In this document: positions 46,163-56,169 of the stretch, in pieces
How positions within the stretch are numbered: position 1 is the stretch's first letter
How the letters are laid out: each line of letters opens with the position of its first letter
Assembly (NCBI GenBank): GCA_904830895.1
Contig: LR882958.1
Span: forward strand, 1,978,001-2,042,000
Length of the DNA: 64,000 bases
DNA from: Planktothrix rubescens CCAP 1459/22
GTDB lineage: Bacteria > Cyanobacteriota > Cyanobacteriia > Cyanobacteriales > Microcoleaceae
Reading direction: 5' to 3'
Notes under the pieces: model-generated
Database searches by the model: none
What the model was told of the DNA's origin: nothing
Seen by the model: the letters and a program-made list of their open reading frames with translations, nothing else
Position numbers and translations under genes: made by a program

Positions 46163-46643
46163 GACCTGTCCTCCACTGTGAATCTGATACTGCGATGTTG
46201 AAATTAAGGTATCACAACCTCAAAAATGTCGTCAACAATACCCGACCTTTTTTGTCGGGATTAAAACTAGATTCAACAGTGCTAGGTTTAGGGTTCACCG
46301 CTCCGTCTCCTGAATCCCTTGATCGATTCAGAGAAAATCCGGTGATTTACAAACTTAGGTGTATATGGTATTAGAAGAGCAGTCCTGAACACTTTTAGTA
46401 ACGGGATAGAGGGTGTTGTAGTTCATCCAGTGCGGTTAGTGGCTAAGTAAGACCTGAGATATTTGTCTAGGGTTTTCAGAACTATACAACTACCGATCAG
46501 ACTCAATTTGCCTAAAATCTAAAAATATTAGTGCAAAATGCCATCTGAAAAATGTTTGCTAGGGAGTATCGGTAAAAAACAATTCTTGATATGATATCGC
46601 GTGTTATTGGTGTGGTGTGGTGTGGTGTGATGAGGAGTAATTG
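46163..46643. other. Intergenic region between thrC and murC
   Basis: 481 bases between divergent genes. CCCGAC/GTCGGG forms a small hairpin around CTTTTTT near 46241-46259. A TGTGG tandem array lies at 46608-46630, immediately before the murC ribosome site GAGGAG (46632-46637). No gene is recognised; promoters for both sides are expected but not clear. Confidence 0.5.
46608..46630. repeat. TGTGG pentamer tandem array
   Basis: Nearly four copies of TGTGG end two bases before the murC ribosome site. Confidence 0.75.
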
Positions 46644-48185
46644 ATGCCAATTTCTGTAGATTTCAGTGGCAGGCCTTTTCACTTTATCGGGATCGGCGGG
46701 ATTGGAATGTCAGCCCTAGCCTATATCCTAGCGAAGCGAAAGCTACCTATTTATGGCTCGGATATTCAACGTAGCCATATTACTCAACGCCTACAAGATT
46801 TAGGCGCCGAAATTTTTTGCCATCAACAGGCAAGCAATTTTGAGTATGTTAAACAACCCCAGGAGCGGGGGAATAAACAACCGATTGGGGTGGAACTGGA
46901 ATTATCCGTCGCTCAAAACGGCGTAAAAACTGCCCTAGCTGGGGTAAAAGTCGAAAGTTTGAAGGGGAAAGGACAAAACTCCCCAAAATTACCTCAAGTC
47001 ATTTGTTCGACCGCCATTAGTTCTGGAAATTTGGAATATCAAGCCGCCCAGGAGTTAGGTTGTCCGATTTTTCATCGTTCCGATTTACTAGCGGCCTTAA
47101 TTCAAGAGTATCAAAGTATTGCTGTGGCTGGAACCCATGGCAAAACCACTACCAGTAGCATGATTGCCATGATCTTGCTGGTGGCGGGTCTTGATCCCAC
47201 CATTTTAATTGGGGGAGAAGTGAATGCCTGGGAGGGGAATGCCCGCATGGGTCAGGGGCCCTACATGGTGGCGGAAGCCGACGAATCCGATGGTTCCCTG
47301 GTCAAAATTAAAGCCCAAATTGGTGTAATCACCAATATTGAGTTAGATCACCCCGATCACTATGAAAGCTTAGAACAGGTGATCAACACCTTCAAAGTCT
47401 TTGAGAACAACTGTCAAACCTTAGTAGGCTGTATTGATTGCGAAACTGTACGGGAGCAAATCCAACCCAGTATTACCTACAGTTTAAATCCTGACTCCGG
47501 TGCCGATTATATCGTTAAGGATGTTGAATATCGTGCCAATGGGATCTTAGCCCCAGTATGGGAGCGAGGCAATTTCCTTGGTAAGTTAGAGTTAAAGTTG
47601 CTCGGGCAACATAATCTCAGTAATGCCTTAGCTGCGATCGCCGTAGGACGGCAGTTAGGCCTAGAGTTTTCCATCATAGCCAAGGCATTAGCAGATTTTG
47701 AAGGGGCAAAACGTCGTTTTGAGCATAGAGGGTGTTTTAATGACATCCTGTTTGTAGATGACTATGCCCATCATCCCAGTGAAATCCGCGCCACCCTCGC
47801 CGCTGCTCGCCTGCGGATGCAAGATAGTATCTTAAATACCCAACCCCACCTTCAACGTATTGTTGCTATTTTTCAACCCCATCGGTATAGTCGAACTCAT
47901 GCCTTTCTTCAAGACTTCGCTCAGTGTTTTACCGATGCCGATGTGGTAATTCTGACCGAAATTTATAGTGCCGGAGAACCGAATAGCTGGGACATTGATG
48001 GCCAGAAAGTCGCAGACTTGATTGGTCATTACCACCCTCAAATATTGTATCAGCCCTCTATGAATGACGTTAAGGGCTGTTTGGCTCAACTCCTACAGCC
48101 CGGAGATTTAGCTATATTTCTCGGTGCCGGTAACCTCAATAAAATTATTCCCGAGGTGATGGCATTTTATCAAACCTCTCCCTGA
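46644..48185 (+). CDS. murC: UDP-N-acetylmuramate--L-alanine ligase
   Basis: First ligase of the peptidoglycan stem peptide. The 513-residue protein has the Mur N-terminal Rossmann motif FHFIGIGGIGMSALAYIL, ATP P-loop VAGTHGKTTTSSMIA, metal/substrate site EADESDGS, ITNIELDHPDHYE and the C-terminal FVDDYAHHPSEIRATLAAAR. A polar insertion of about 45 residues (NKQPIGVELELSVAQNGVK and following) separates HQQASNFEYV from VICSTAIS, making it longer than E. coli MurC. ATG 46644 has GAGGAG seven bases upstream. murB follows in the same direction. Confidence 0.95.
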   Translation: MPISVDFSGRPFHFIGIGGIGMSALAYILAKRKLPIYGSDIQRSHITQRLQDLGAEIFCHQQASNFEYVKQPQERGNKQPIGVELELSVAQNGVKTALAGVKVESLKGKGQNSPKLPQVICSTAISSGNLEYQAAQELGCPIFHRSDLLAALIQEYQSIAVAGTHGKTTTSSMIAMILLVAGLDPTILIGGEVNAWEGNARMGQGPYMVAEADESDGSLVKIKAQIGVITNIELDHPDHYESLEQVINTFKVFENNCQTLVGCIDCETVREQIQPSITYSLNPDSGADYIVKDVEYRANGILAPVWERGNFLGKLELKLLGQHNLSNALAAIAVGRQLGLEFSIIAKALADFEGAKRRFEHRGCFNDILFVDDYAHHPSEIRATLAAARLRMQDSILNTQPHLQRIVAIFQPHRYSRTHAFLQDFAQCFTDADVVILTEIYSAGEPNSWDIDGQKVADLIGHYHPQILYQPSMNDVKGCLAQLLQPGDLAIFLGAGNLNKIIPEVMAFYQTSP

Positions 48186-48282
48186 TACTAAGGGGACTGA
48201 GGCAGGGTGCTTCTCCCGATTGACAGACTGATCTATATGCAATCGGTGATTTATATCCAAGTTCTAAGGTATTCATTTTGAT

Positions 48283-49245
48283 ATGGTCATGACACTCTCT
48301 TATGACTCCCCCAGTCAAACCAACTACTCTCAGCCACGCTCCATAGCCCTACCTGAAACGGACTGTTTGATTCAATCTTTAGTTCCTTTAACCACCTTCA
48401 CCTCCTTTCGGGTCGGAGGGCCAGCCGAGTGGTATGTCGCACCTAAAGGAGTAGAACAACTTCAAGAAGCCCTCTTATGGGCCGATACTCAAGGATTACC
48501 GATCACCCTCTTGGGGGCGGGATCAAATTTATTAATTAGTGACCAAGGGTTATCAGGATTAGTGATTGCAACTCGTCATCTACGTTATGTTGACTTTGAT
48601 TCAGAAACAGGGTTACTGACCGCCGGGGCGGGAACTTCCCTTCCCCGTTTAGCCTGGAAAGCCGCTCGCTTGGGATGGCGGGGACTGGAATGGGCCGTAG
48701 GCATCCCCGGAACCATGGGGGGGGCGGTGGTCATGAATGCTGGCGCTCACCGATCCTGCACCGCAGAAATTTTAGTCCATACCCATGTTCTATCCAAGTC
48801 CGGGGAATTACAGATTTTAACCCCGGAAGATTTAGCCTATCGCTATCGCACCTCAATTTTGCAAGGGGGCGATCGCTTTGTGACTCAGGCGACTTTCCAG
48901 TTAGAACCAGGTCATGATCCCCAACAGGTTCTTGCGGATACAACTGCCCATTTTAATCAACGTCGCAATAGCCAACCCTATCATCTACCCAGTTGTGGCA
49001 GTGTATTCCGTAACCCGGGTCTGAAAACGGCGGGGTGGCTGATTGAACAGGCGGGTTTAAAAGGTTACAGCATCGGTCAAGCTCAGGTAGCTGAACGCCA
49101 TGCTAATTTTATTCTTAATTGTGGCGGTGCAACGGCCGGTGATATTTTTTCGTTAATTCGTCATGTTCAAGAACAGGTTGAACGGCGCTGGTCGTTTTTA
49201 TTGGAACCCGAAGTTAAAATTATGGGTGATTTCCCGGGGTTTTGA
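48283..49245 (+). CDS. murB: UDP-N-acetylenolpyruvoylglucosamine reductase
   Basis: FAD enzyme that makes UDP-N-acetylmuramate with NADPH. The 320-residue protein is the short type II form. Landmarks are [51 protein letters not shown], the YRYRTSIL region, [12 protein letters not shown] with the catalytic Ser, and [21 protein letters not shown] with the catalytic Glu. It follows murC by 97 bases. Confidence 0.95.
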   Translation: MVMTLSYDSPSQTNYSQPRSIALPETDCLIQSLVPLTTFTSFRVGGPAEWYVAPKGVEQLQEALLWADTQGLPITLLGAGSNLLISDQGLSGLVIATRHLRYVDFDSETGLLTAGAGTSLPRLAWKAARLGWRGLEWAVGIPGTMGGAVVMNAGAHRSCTAEILVHTHVLSKSGELQILTPEDLAYRYRTSILQGGDRFVTQATFQLEPGHDPQQVLADTTAHFNQRRNSQPYHLPSCGSVFRNPGLKTAGWLIEQAGLKGYSIGQAQVAERHANFILNCGGATAGDIFSLIRHVQEQVERRWSFLLEPEVKIMGDFPGF

Positions 49246-49380
49246 TTCCCCACGGGGATCGGGGTAGGGACAATCTCTTACCCCAAAACGCAGTTAATCC
49301 GCCAAAAAATGCTACTATAGCTTACTTATATGGCGTCAACTTGACTATACAAAGCGTTTTCAGCGCTCGATAAACAAACT

Positions 49381-49737
49381 ATGACACAAGAAAAAGAAAA
49401 ACCAGGATTTGGTTTTGGTCTGGGCAAAATGAAGGAACTGGCTGAGGCTTTTAAAAAGGCGCAGCAAGTTCAAGAAGGAGCGAAAAAGCTCCAAGAAGAC
49501 CTAGATCAGTTAGAAATTCTAGGGGAAGCTGGGGGCGGCTTAGTTAAGGTATACCTGAGTGGAAACCAAGAACCCCGTCGGGTGGAGATTTCACCGGATG
49601 TTTTAGGCGAGGGCGCTGAGGTGATCTCTGATCTGGTTTTGGTTGCCATGCGGGAAGCTTATGGTAACTCCACTGCAACCATGCGCGAACGGATGGAAGA
49701 ACTGACCGGGGGTTTGAATTTACCCGGGTTAGGTTAG
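49381..49737 (+). CDS. YbaB/EbfC family nucleoid-associated protein
   Basis: A 118-residue DNA-binding protein of the YbaB/EbfC family. The charged N-terminal helix ([25 protein letters not shown]) is followed by [25 protein letters not shown] and a C-terminal [20 protein letters not shown] helix with a Gly/Leu tail. Such dimers coat and bridge DNA. A hairpin terminator follows. Confidence 0.92.
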   Translation: MTQEKEKPGFGFGLGKMKELAEAFKKAQQVQEGAKKLQEDLDQLEILGEAGGGLVKVYLSGNQEPRRVEISPDVLGEGAEVISDLVLVAMREAYGNSTATMRERMEELTGGLNLPGLG

Positions 49738-49765
49738 ATAACCCATAAACCTCAAACAAGGCACT

Positions 49766-49796
49766 GCCAGCGTCCTCGCTGGCTGTGTTTTTTTGG
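49766..49796 (+). terminator. Rho-independent terminator
   Basis: GCCAGCG and CGCTGGC with a TCCT loop, then TGTGTTTTTTTGG. It lies about 28 bases after the YbaB gene. Confidence 0.85.
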
Positions 49797-49867
49797 TTAA
49801 ACATAGAACAAATTATTGGTCAGATCCCTAATTTGGGGTCTTGAGTTTTTAGCTTAATTCTTCACTT

Positions 49868-50347
49868 ATGCCTTATAAATTATTATTTGTGTGTCTCGGT
49901 AATATTTGCCGTTCTCCGGCCGCGGAAAATATTATGAATCATTTAATTGACCAGGCAAATTTGAATACTCAGATTGTTTGTGATTCTGCGGGAACATCGA
50001 GTTATCATATTGGCAGTTCCCCCGACCGACGCATGACTCAAACTGCTAACCAAAGGGGAATTAAAATGACGGGAAAAGGTCGTCAATTTCAGCGAGATGA
50101 TTTTGAAAAATTTGATTTAATTTTAGCAATGGATCAAGAAAATTATGAAAATATTCTCCATCTTGATTCTTTAGGAAAATATCGCCATAAAGTTAAGTTG
50201 ATGTGTGAGTTTTGTCGCCATCATACCCTCAAAGAAGTTCCCGATCCCTATTATGGAGGGACGGAAGGATTTAATCAAGTGATTGATTTATTATTAGATT
50301 CCTGTGAGGGCTTGTTAGAGTTTATTATTCAAGACCAAAAATTATAA
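49868..50347 (+). CDS. Low-molecular-weight protein-tyrosine phosphatase
   Basis: A 159-residue phosphatase. The P-loop CLGNICRSPAAE (Cys near residue 9, Arg near 15) and the general-acid loop VPDPYYGGTEGF are complete, and the DSAGTSSYHIGSSPDRR block is typical. Members remove phosphate from tyrosines of, for example, bacterial tyrosine kinases that control polysaccharide export. The substrate here is unknown. The gene is convergent with the feo genes. Confidence 0.92.
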   Translation: MPYKLLFVCLGNICRSPAAENIMNHLIDQANLNTQIVCDSAGTSSYHIGSSPDRRMTQTANQRGIKMTGKGRQFQRDDFEKFDLILAMDQENYENILHLDSLGKYRHKVKLMCEFCRHHTLKEVPDPYYGGTEGFNQVIDLLLDSCEGLLEFIIQDQKL

Positions 50348-50355
50348 ACTCAAGC

Positions 50356-50419
50356 CTAGAAGGGAACAGGGAACAAGCCGCGTCGTGAGCTTGTCGAACG
50401 AGAACAGGGAACAGGGGGA
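50356..50419. repeat. GGGAACA heptamer repeats with an inserted palindrome
   Basis: GGGAACAGGGAACA is interrupted by AGCCGCGTCGTGAGCTTGTCGAACG and then resumes as AGAACAGGGAACAGGGG. The inner piece resembles the CTTGTCGAAC-type small repeats of cyanobacteria. Confidence 0.6.
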
Positions 50420-50441
50420 ATTGGGATTAAGCAGAATATCT

Positions 50442-50657
50442 CTACTCAATATAAATCTGTCCTGCTGTTTCTTGATCTAGGGTGGCACGAGTCCTACCGA
50501 TTTTAATAATATAGGAAGGAAATTTCTGCTCTAATTGAATCTCAATTCCAGGCATAATTCCCAGAGCCATTAATTTATTAATTAGGCTAGGATCAATAGT
50601 TTTTAAGCCAGAAACTATTCCTTTTTCCCCAGTTTTTACCGATGATAATGACATCAT
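50442..50657 (-). CDS. feoA: FeoA family protein
   Basis: A 71-residue SH3-like protein (MSLSSVKTGEKGIVSGLKTI, MALGIMPGIEIQLEQKFPSY, ATLDQETAGQIYIE) that assists the ferrous iron channel FeoB. It starts one base after the stop of the FeoB membrane gene, so the two are translationally coupled. Order FeoB G-domain, FeoB membrane domain, FeoA is opposite to the usual feoA-feoB order. Confidence 0.9.
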   Translation of the reverse strand: MMSLSSVKTGEKGIVSGLKTIDPSLINKLMALGIMPGIEIQLEQKFPSYIIKIGRTRATLDQETAGQIYIE

Positions 50658-50658
50658 T

Positions 50659-52122
50659 TTAGAAACTAACTCCTAAACTATTTAAAGCTAAATTTGTACA
50701 GTAACCAACTAAGAAGGCAAAGGGAAAGATAAAAGAAGTCATTAATATTGTTATCAGCTTTCCTTGCTCTTTAAACATCATTTGTAATTGGGCAATACAA
50801 GGTAAAAATAAAGTCAAAACAATCGCCGCAATAAACAACTGATTGCCATTAAAAATCCCCTGTTGCTGCATATCAAATAGCCCCGCAGCCCCATAATCTC
50901 GTCGGAAAAACCCATATAAGAAAATAGGAGCCGCTTCCTTGGGAAGTCCTAAACTTAAACTAATTGGTTCTAAACCTCGAATGAGAATATCAAATAAACC
51001 CGTTAATTTTCCTAACCAAATAAACACCGATGCCCAAATAAACAGAGGTAAAATTTCATAAAAATACCATGTCATTCGCACCCAGGTTTTAATCAAAATA
51101 TTCCTGAATTTAGGAAGTCTTAAAGGTGGAATTTCCATATAAAATCCCGCCGGTTTTCCGGGGATAATTTTTGAGGTTAGAAATCCCATTCCCAAGAAAA
51201 TAAAGATTAAAAATACAGCCCAAACGATTAATGCTGTTGGTTTTTGCGATAATAACCCGACAATTACCCCCCATTGTGCCGCACAAGGAATCGCTAAAGA
51301 GAGTAAAAAAACCGCAATTAATCTTTCCCTACGGGTCTCTAAAGTTCGGGTTACCATCGTTGCCATCGTATCACAACCAAACCCTAAAACAATCGGAATT
51401 ACAGACCTTCCCGATAATCCAATAGATTTGAATACCCGATCTAACATTAAGGACAATCTGGGTAAGTAACCACTATCTTCTAAGATAGAAAACATTAAAA
51501 AGAAGGTGGCAACAATGGGTAAAACAATAGCAGTTGCATAACGAATTCCCAAGGTAATAATCCCATAGTCATTGGCAATTAAATCCTGTAAAGGTTGCCA
51601 AGGAAAAATGAAAGCTGTCACCTGATTAACAACCGGATTAATCTGTTGTTCAAAGAAAGTTTCAATTAAATCAACTAAAGTTCCAGCCCCAAATTCTCCG
51701 ACAAATTTATACACCCCATAATATAGAATAATCATTAATATGGGAAATCCGGTTAGGGGATTAACAGTGATTTGATGCAGTTTTTCTGTGAATAAAGTTT
51801 TTTCCTGATCTGGCTCAGTCAGCACCAACTTTTCCAGGTTTCTAGCCTGTTGATGACGAGTCTGGGCAATAGCCGCACAAAGGGATTCTTCTAATTGATT
51901 TTGGGTGGTTTTCAGAATAATTTCTACTTCTTGAGATCGGGTTTGATCCTGTTGAAGTAATTGCCAAAGATTGGGATCTTTTTGCAACAGGAGTAATGCT
52001 AAACTGCGACGAGAAATTGCATAATTATCCACCCAATTCGGGAGAGAATCTTCAGAGAATAGAGACTCGATTTTGGAAATGGCGTTCTCGATTGGTTGCG
52101 GATAAATTACTGGACTCAACAT
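50659..52122 (-). CDS. feoB: Ferrous iron transporter FeoB, membrane part
   Basis: A 487-residue membrane protein equal to the C-terminal part of FeoB. After a soluble start (IYPQPIENAISKIESLF) come about nine to eleven hydrophobic segments with the two gate regions: IPIVLGFGCDTMATMVTRTL and IPCAAQWGVIVGLL in the first, then FRRDYGAAGL and LFLPCIAQLQMMFKEQG in the second. Cys residues in GFGCDT and LPCIA are typical of the permeation path. The G protein domain is encoded by the preceding overlapping gene in another frame. The two would join by a single-base shift, so this may be a natural split or a frameshift. Confidence 0.85.
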   Translation of the reverse strand: MLSPVIYPQPIENAISKIESLFSEDSLPNWVDNYAISRRSLALLLLQKDPNLWQLLQQDQTRSQEVEIILKTTQNQLEESLCAAIAQTRHQQARNLEKLVLTEPDQEKTLFTEKLHQITVNPLTGFPILMIILYYGVYKFVGEFGAGTLVDLIETFFEQQINPVVNQVTAFIFPWQPLQDLIANDYGIITLGIRYATAIVLPIVATFFLMFSILEDSGYLPRLSLMLDRVFKSIGLSGRSVIPIVLGFGCDTMATMVTRTLETRRERLIAVFLLSLAIPCAAQWGVIVGLLSQKPTALIVWAVFLIFIFLGMGFLTSKIIPGKPAGFYMEIPPLRLPKFRNILIKTWVRMTWYFYEILPLFIWASVFIWLGKLTGLFDILIRGLEPISLSLGLPKEAAPIFLYGFFRRDYGAAGLFDMQQQGIFNGNQLFIAAIVLTLFLPCIAQLQMMFKEQGKLITILMTSFIFPFAFLVGYCTNLALNSLGVSF

Positions 52123-52714
52123 GGTTTATAATCCTTTCTTTTAACAGGCGTAATCCTTGGTTTAAAGCGGCTGCCATTGTGACAATGGGAATGCCTAATT
52201 TAGTTTCTAAATCTTCCGTTTGAATGGCTAACCCTAATTGTCTGGCTTCATCCATCATATTAATAGCTAGTAAAACGGGTAAACCTGTTTCTATGAGTTG
52301 AAATGTTAGAGGTAACATTCGACTTAAATTTTTAGCATCCACAACATGAATAACTAAATCAAACCATTCGCCCATTAATAAATCTCTGGAGACTTTTTCT
52401 TCTTCGGTAATCGGAATCAGAGAGTACATTCCTGGGGTATCAACAACCGCAATCGGAGTATTACCGATTTTCATTTCCCCCCTGGAGATTTCTACCGTTG
52501 TCCCAGGGTAGTTGGACACGGTAACATACGTCCCCGTTAACCCGTTAAAAACTACGCTTTTGCCAACATTCGGCATTCCCACCAGGGCAATTCTAGGGAT
52601 TTTGTGGGGCTCAATCACGGTTTCCGGTTGCTTCTTGAGAAAATATCTCAAGAATTTGTCAAAAAAACGCGGAGAATGACTAGAACATTGGTTGGAACAT
52701 TTGTGGCAGTCCAT
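52052..52714 (-). CDS. FeoB G-protein domain (separate small GTPase)
   Basis: A 220-residue protein with the FeoB GTPase: G1 GMPNVGKSVVFNGLTG (about 47), switch region YVTVSNYPGTTVEISRG, G3 VVDTPGMYSLIPITEEE, and a G4-like NMMDEARQLG near 150. The start has clustered Cys/His (MDCHKCSNQCSSHSPRFF) that could bind metal. It ends 71 bases inside the membrane-part gene, in a different frame; the last residues (SSNLSATNRERHFQN) are not FeoB-like. In normal FeoB the next segment would be the YPQPIENAI stretch now begun by the other gene. Confidence 0.85.
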   Translation of the reverse strand: MDCHKCSNQCSSHSPRFFDKFLRYFLKKQPETVIEPHKIPRIALVGMPNVGKSVVFNGLTGTYVTVSNYPGTTVEISRGEMKIGNTPIAVVDTPGMYSLIPITEEEKVSRDLLMGEWFDLVIHVVDAKNLSRMLPLTFQLIETGLPVLLAINMMDEARQLGLAIQTEDLETKLGIPIVTMAAALNQGLRLLKERIINHVESSNLSATNRERHFQNRVSIL

Positions 52715-53365
52715 AGTTATTCAGAATTTGACCATGTATTTAAGCAATATAGCCGATTATAAAACCAATATCTATCAAAAAATCATCAAGAAATGTAAAA
52801 ATAGTTGGGGAAATTGTATAGATTTATAAAATTAACTTGACTTTTGCTGAAAATATGGTGATAAAATTCAGATCCTGAGTGAAGTTAGTCATAATTAGTT
52901 AAAGCCACTTATCGCTATAAACTGTCAAGAAATTAAATATAGTAATCGCGCTTGACGGTGCAGCCTATTCCCTGTTCCCTAAGACCAATTCTCTGAATAA
53001 GGGAATGGAAAACTGATGCGATTCAGGATAAACCTGACCATGTAAGTATTATTAATGTTCCTAATCCTGAAACACACGGAAAGGAAGCAAAATATATTGC
53101 AAGTAAGTTAGCAAAGAAATCTCGATTATTTTTAGATCGTTTAAATAATCCTATTATCAACAAAAAGTAGATTTCTATTATTTAATCAGCTATTTTTCTT
53201 GCCTTGATGTCGAGGCTCAACATCATAAGTGATTTAACTTACTCAAAGCTGTGCAAAAGTGTCATTGACATTGCTTGTTAAGGTGTTTTTGAGTTTCTGG
53301 GGTCAAACATCCCTCATTTTCAGGTAAAATAATAAAAATAATATTCACCCTGTGTAACAGTAATT
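52715..53365. other. Intergenic region with a gene relic before accA
   Basis: 651 bases between divergent feoB and accA. It is AT-rich apart from TCCCTGTTCCCT-type repeat debris near 52970. A short coding relic lies at 52997-53170. No promoter is identified with confidence. Confidence 0.5.
52997..53170 (+). pseudogene. Unidentified C-terminal coding relic
   Basis: The frame reads REWKTDAIQDKPDHVSIINV, then PNPETHGKEAKYIASKLAKK and a short end before TAG, about 57 codons, with no start codon and a stop just upstream. The composition looks protein-like, but I do not recognise a family. Probably the tail of a lost gene. Confidence 0.35.
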
Positions 53366-54352
53366 TTGAGTGTGGCTAATTCTAATCGAAAACCAATTCT
53401 CCTTGACTTTGAAAAGCCTCTAGTTGAGCTAGAAAGCCGAATTGATCAAATTCGTCAGTTAGCGAATGAAAATGGTGTGGATGTGTCCGAGGAAATCCTA
53501 CAACTCGAAGCCCGCGCCAGCCAATTGCGACAAGAAATTTTCAGTGGTTTATCTCCCTTACAACGGCTACAACTGGCTCGCCATCCCCGTCGCCCCAGTA
53601 CCCTAGATTATATTCAAGCCATGACCGATGAATGGATGGAACTCCATGGCGATCGCCGGGGTTATGACGATCCCGCGTTGGTGGGAGGTGTAGCTCGTTT
53701 AGGGGGACAACCTGTGGTTATCCTCGGTCATCAGAAAGGACGGGATACCAAAGATAACGTCGCCCGTAATTTTGGGATGGCCGCCCCCGGTGGTTATCGG
53801 AAAGCGATGCGCCTGATGGAACACGCTAACCGCTTTGGGATGCCAATTCTGACATTTATTGATACTCCTGGGGCTTGGGCGGGAGTGGACGCCGAAAAAT
53901 TAGGCCAAGGAGAAGCGATCGCCTATAACCTCCGAGAAATGTTTGATTTAGAGGTTCCAATTATCTGTACTGTTATTGGTGAGGGCGGTTCCGGTGGTGC
54001 ATTAGGCATAGGTGTGGGTGAAAAACTGCTGATGTTAGAATATTCGGTTTATACTGTAGCTACCCCCGAAGCCTGCGCCGCGATTTTGTGGAAAGATGCG
54101 GGTCAAGCGCCTCAAGCAGCCCAGGCCTTGAAAATTACCTCCAAAGACCTCAAACAATTAGGCATTATTGATCAAGTTGTGCCCGAACCCGATGGAGGCG
54201 CCCATAGCAACCCTTTAAAAGCAGCAGAACTACTGAAAAAGGCTTTAATTCAATCTTTAGGGGAACTTCTGGCTTTAACAGCCCAGCAGCGTCAAGAAAT
54301 GCGCTATCAGAAATTTAGAAATATTGGAGTTTTTGCAGAAGCTAAGGTTTAA
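53366..54352 (+). CDS. accA: Acetyl-CoA carboxylase carboxyltransferase subunit alpha
   Basis: Alpha half of the carboxyltransferase that makes malonyl-CoA for fatty acid synthesis. The 328-residue protein has [20 protein letters not shown] at the start, [14 protein letters not shown], the crotonase-fold blocks [35 protein letters not shown] and the oxyanion region [14 protein letters not shown]. The start is TTG (or GTG two codons later); no ATG fits. The biotin and beta subunits are elsewhere. The chemoreceptor gene starts about 50 bases after it. Confidence 0.95.
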   Translation: MSVANSNRKPILLDFEKPLVELESRIDQIRQLANENGVDVSEEILQLEARASQLRQEIFSGLSPLQRLQLARHPRRPSTLDYIQAMTDEWMELHGDRRGYDDPALVGGVARLGGQPVVILGHQKGRDTKDNVARNFGMAAPGGYRKAMRLMEHANRFGMPILTFIDTPGAWAGVDAEKLGQGEAIAYNLREMFDLEVPIICTVIGEGGSGGALGIGVGEKLLMLEYSVYTVATPEACAAILWKDAGQAPQAAQALKITSKDLKQLGIIDQVVPEPDGGAHSNPLKAAELLKKALIQSLGELLALTAQQRQEMRYQKFRNIGVFAEAKV

Positions 54353-54404
54353 ACGATGGATAATACCAGGGAAGAATAAGCAGAGAACCCAAACATTTGA
54401 AAAT

Positions 54405-55973
54405 ATGGCCAATAAAATCCCTTTAGAAGTTAAAATTAGTGGTTCATTTTTTGCCCTGGTATTTGGTATTGTTCTTCTGGGTTTCTATGGAGTGTCCCGT
54501 CTGAATAGGCAGATTGAAACCTTGGGTTATACTGTAATTCCCAGTATTCGGGGTTTAAATAGAATTAATGAAGGACAAACCCAACTTCAATCGGCGGAAC
54601 GGTTATTAATCAATCCTTTATTAACAGAAGAAGAACGATCAAAAGAATTAAATCGCATTGAAAAGGCGTGGTCACAAATTAAGCAGGGATTTGAAGAATA
54701 CGAAAAAACCGAACAAACCGAAGCCGAAAAAAACAGCTATGAACAGTTTTTAATTGATTGGGAGCAATGGCGTCAGTCCCACCAAGATTATTTAGCGTTA
54801 GAAGCCAAATATCATCAATTAGGCATAACTAACCCTTGGAACAGTTTACTGCTTTTAAAAGATCAAAAAAACGTTGATCGTGCTGAACTCGACAAAATAG
54901 AAGCAGCCTTAAAATTAAGGCTAGAACTAGATAAAATTGATCAAGAAAACCGTAAAAGATATTACCTGTCAGAGCAATCTCTTTTACCAGTTTTAGAAAT
55001 AAATAATAAATTGGGTGAATTAACTAAACAAGAGGCTATTAATGATGTTAAAACCATTAGTTTTTTGATGATAGTAGCAATTATTGTTTGTCCTACCTTG
55101 GCTTTGATATTAGGAAAATTTTTGAGCCGAGGGATTATTAACCCGATTCTAAATAGTATTAATCAGATTGCTAATTCTTCTAGTCAAATTGCCACCACTA
55201 TCGAAGAACAAGAACGAATTACTGCTCAACAAGCGGCGGCGGTGAATGAAACTACAACGACTATTGATGAATTAGGGTCATCTTCTCGCCAGTCGGCGGA
55301 AAAGGCAAAACTCGCGGCTAATAATGCTATTGAAGTCGCTGATATTTCTGAAGAAAATAAAAAACTGGTTCAAAGAACTTTAGCCGGAATTTCTGCCTTG
55401 CAATCTACAGTAGAACAAATTTCTAATAAGATGACGGGTTTAGATGAGCAAATGAATCAAATTAGTATAGTTACTAACTTAGTTACCGATTTAGCTAATC
55501 AAACTAATATGTTAGCGTTGAATGCTTCTATTGAAGCGGTGAGAGCCGGAGAATATGGGAAAGGATTTGCCGTCGTCGCCGGAGAAATTCGCAAATTAGC
55601 TGACCAAAGTAAAAATTCTGCGACTCAAATTAATCATTTAATTACCGAAACTCAAAAATCCCTGCAAACAACTGTTTCTGTGACCGCATCGGGCAAACAA
55701 AATGCCATAGATGGGATTGAATTATCCCAACAAACCGCTATGGCTCTGGAAAGGTTGTTTAATGGAATTAATCATGTAATGATGATTAATCAAGAAATTG
55801 CCTTAACTTCTCAACAACAAGCAACAGCAGTGGAACAACTCGTCACCGCCATGAACCAGATCAACCAGGGGACTCAACAAAGCGTCTTAGGAATTAGGGA
55901 AACCCGTGGTAGCGTTCAACAAATCAACCAAGTTGCCGTTAATCTTCAAAACCTGGCGGGAAAAAAAAGTTGA
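54405..55973 (+). CDS. Methyl-accepting chemotaxis protein
   Basis: A 522-residue membrane receptor, probably for gliding or phototactic motility. The first membrane helix ([20 protein letters not shown], about 12-32) is followed by a helical periplasmic sensor of about 190 residues ([20 protein letters not shown]). The second helix ([21 protein letters not shown], about 222-243) leads to a short linker, not a full HAMP, and the signalling coiled coil. The conserved hairpin tip includes [30 protein letters not shown] without long gaps. [11 protein letters not shown] start with ATG 54405 is used; an upstream frame runs into accA. Confidence 0.88.
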   Translation: MANKIPLEVKISGSFFALVFGIVLLGFYGVSRLNRQIETLGYTVIPSIRGLNRINEGQTQLQSAERLLINPLLTEEERSKELNRIEKAWSQIKQGFEEYEKTEQTEAEKNSYEQFLIDWEQWRQSHQDYLALEAKYHQLGITNPWNSLLLLKDQKNVDRAELDKIEAALKLRLELDKIDQENRKRYYLSEQSLLPVLEINNKLGELTKQEAINDVKTISFLMIVAIIVCPTLALILGKFLSRGIINPILNSINQIANSSSQIATTIEEQERITAQQAAAVNETTTTIDELGSSSRQSAEKAKLAANNAIEVADISEENKKLVQRTLAGISALQSTVEQISNKMTGLDEQMNQISIVTNLVTDLANQTNMLALNASIEAVRAGEYGKGFAVVAGEIRKLADQSKNSATQINHLITETQKSLQTTVSVTASGKQNAIDGIELSQQTAMALERLFNGINHVMMINQEIALTSQQQATAVEQLVTAMNQINQGTQQSVLGIRETRGSVQQINQVAVNLQNLAGKKS

Positions 55974-56169
55974 GTTCTTTGTTGAGTTCCTTGAAGTTGA
56001 GAAGGATTCACCGAGAATCCTAAATCCTTAATGCTTTTGATGATATACTGATGGCAGTAACAAATCTTTACATATTTCTCAGATTCAGCAGTTTATAGAT
56101 TTGTAACATTAGTTTGTATTGCGGGCGTCCTCGCTCGCTGGCATGGTCGAAAACTTAACAGGTACATGA

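Noticed and set aside
46241-46259. CCCGAC/GTCGGG hairpin upstream of thrC as a terminator
   Set aside because: The T residues are in the loop and not after the stem, and it lies in a divergent promoter region.
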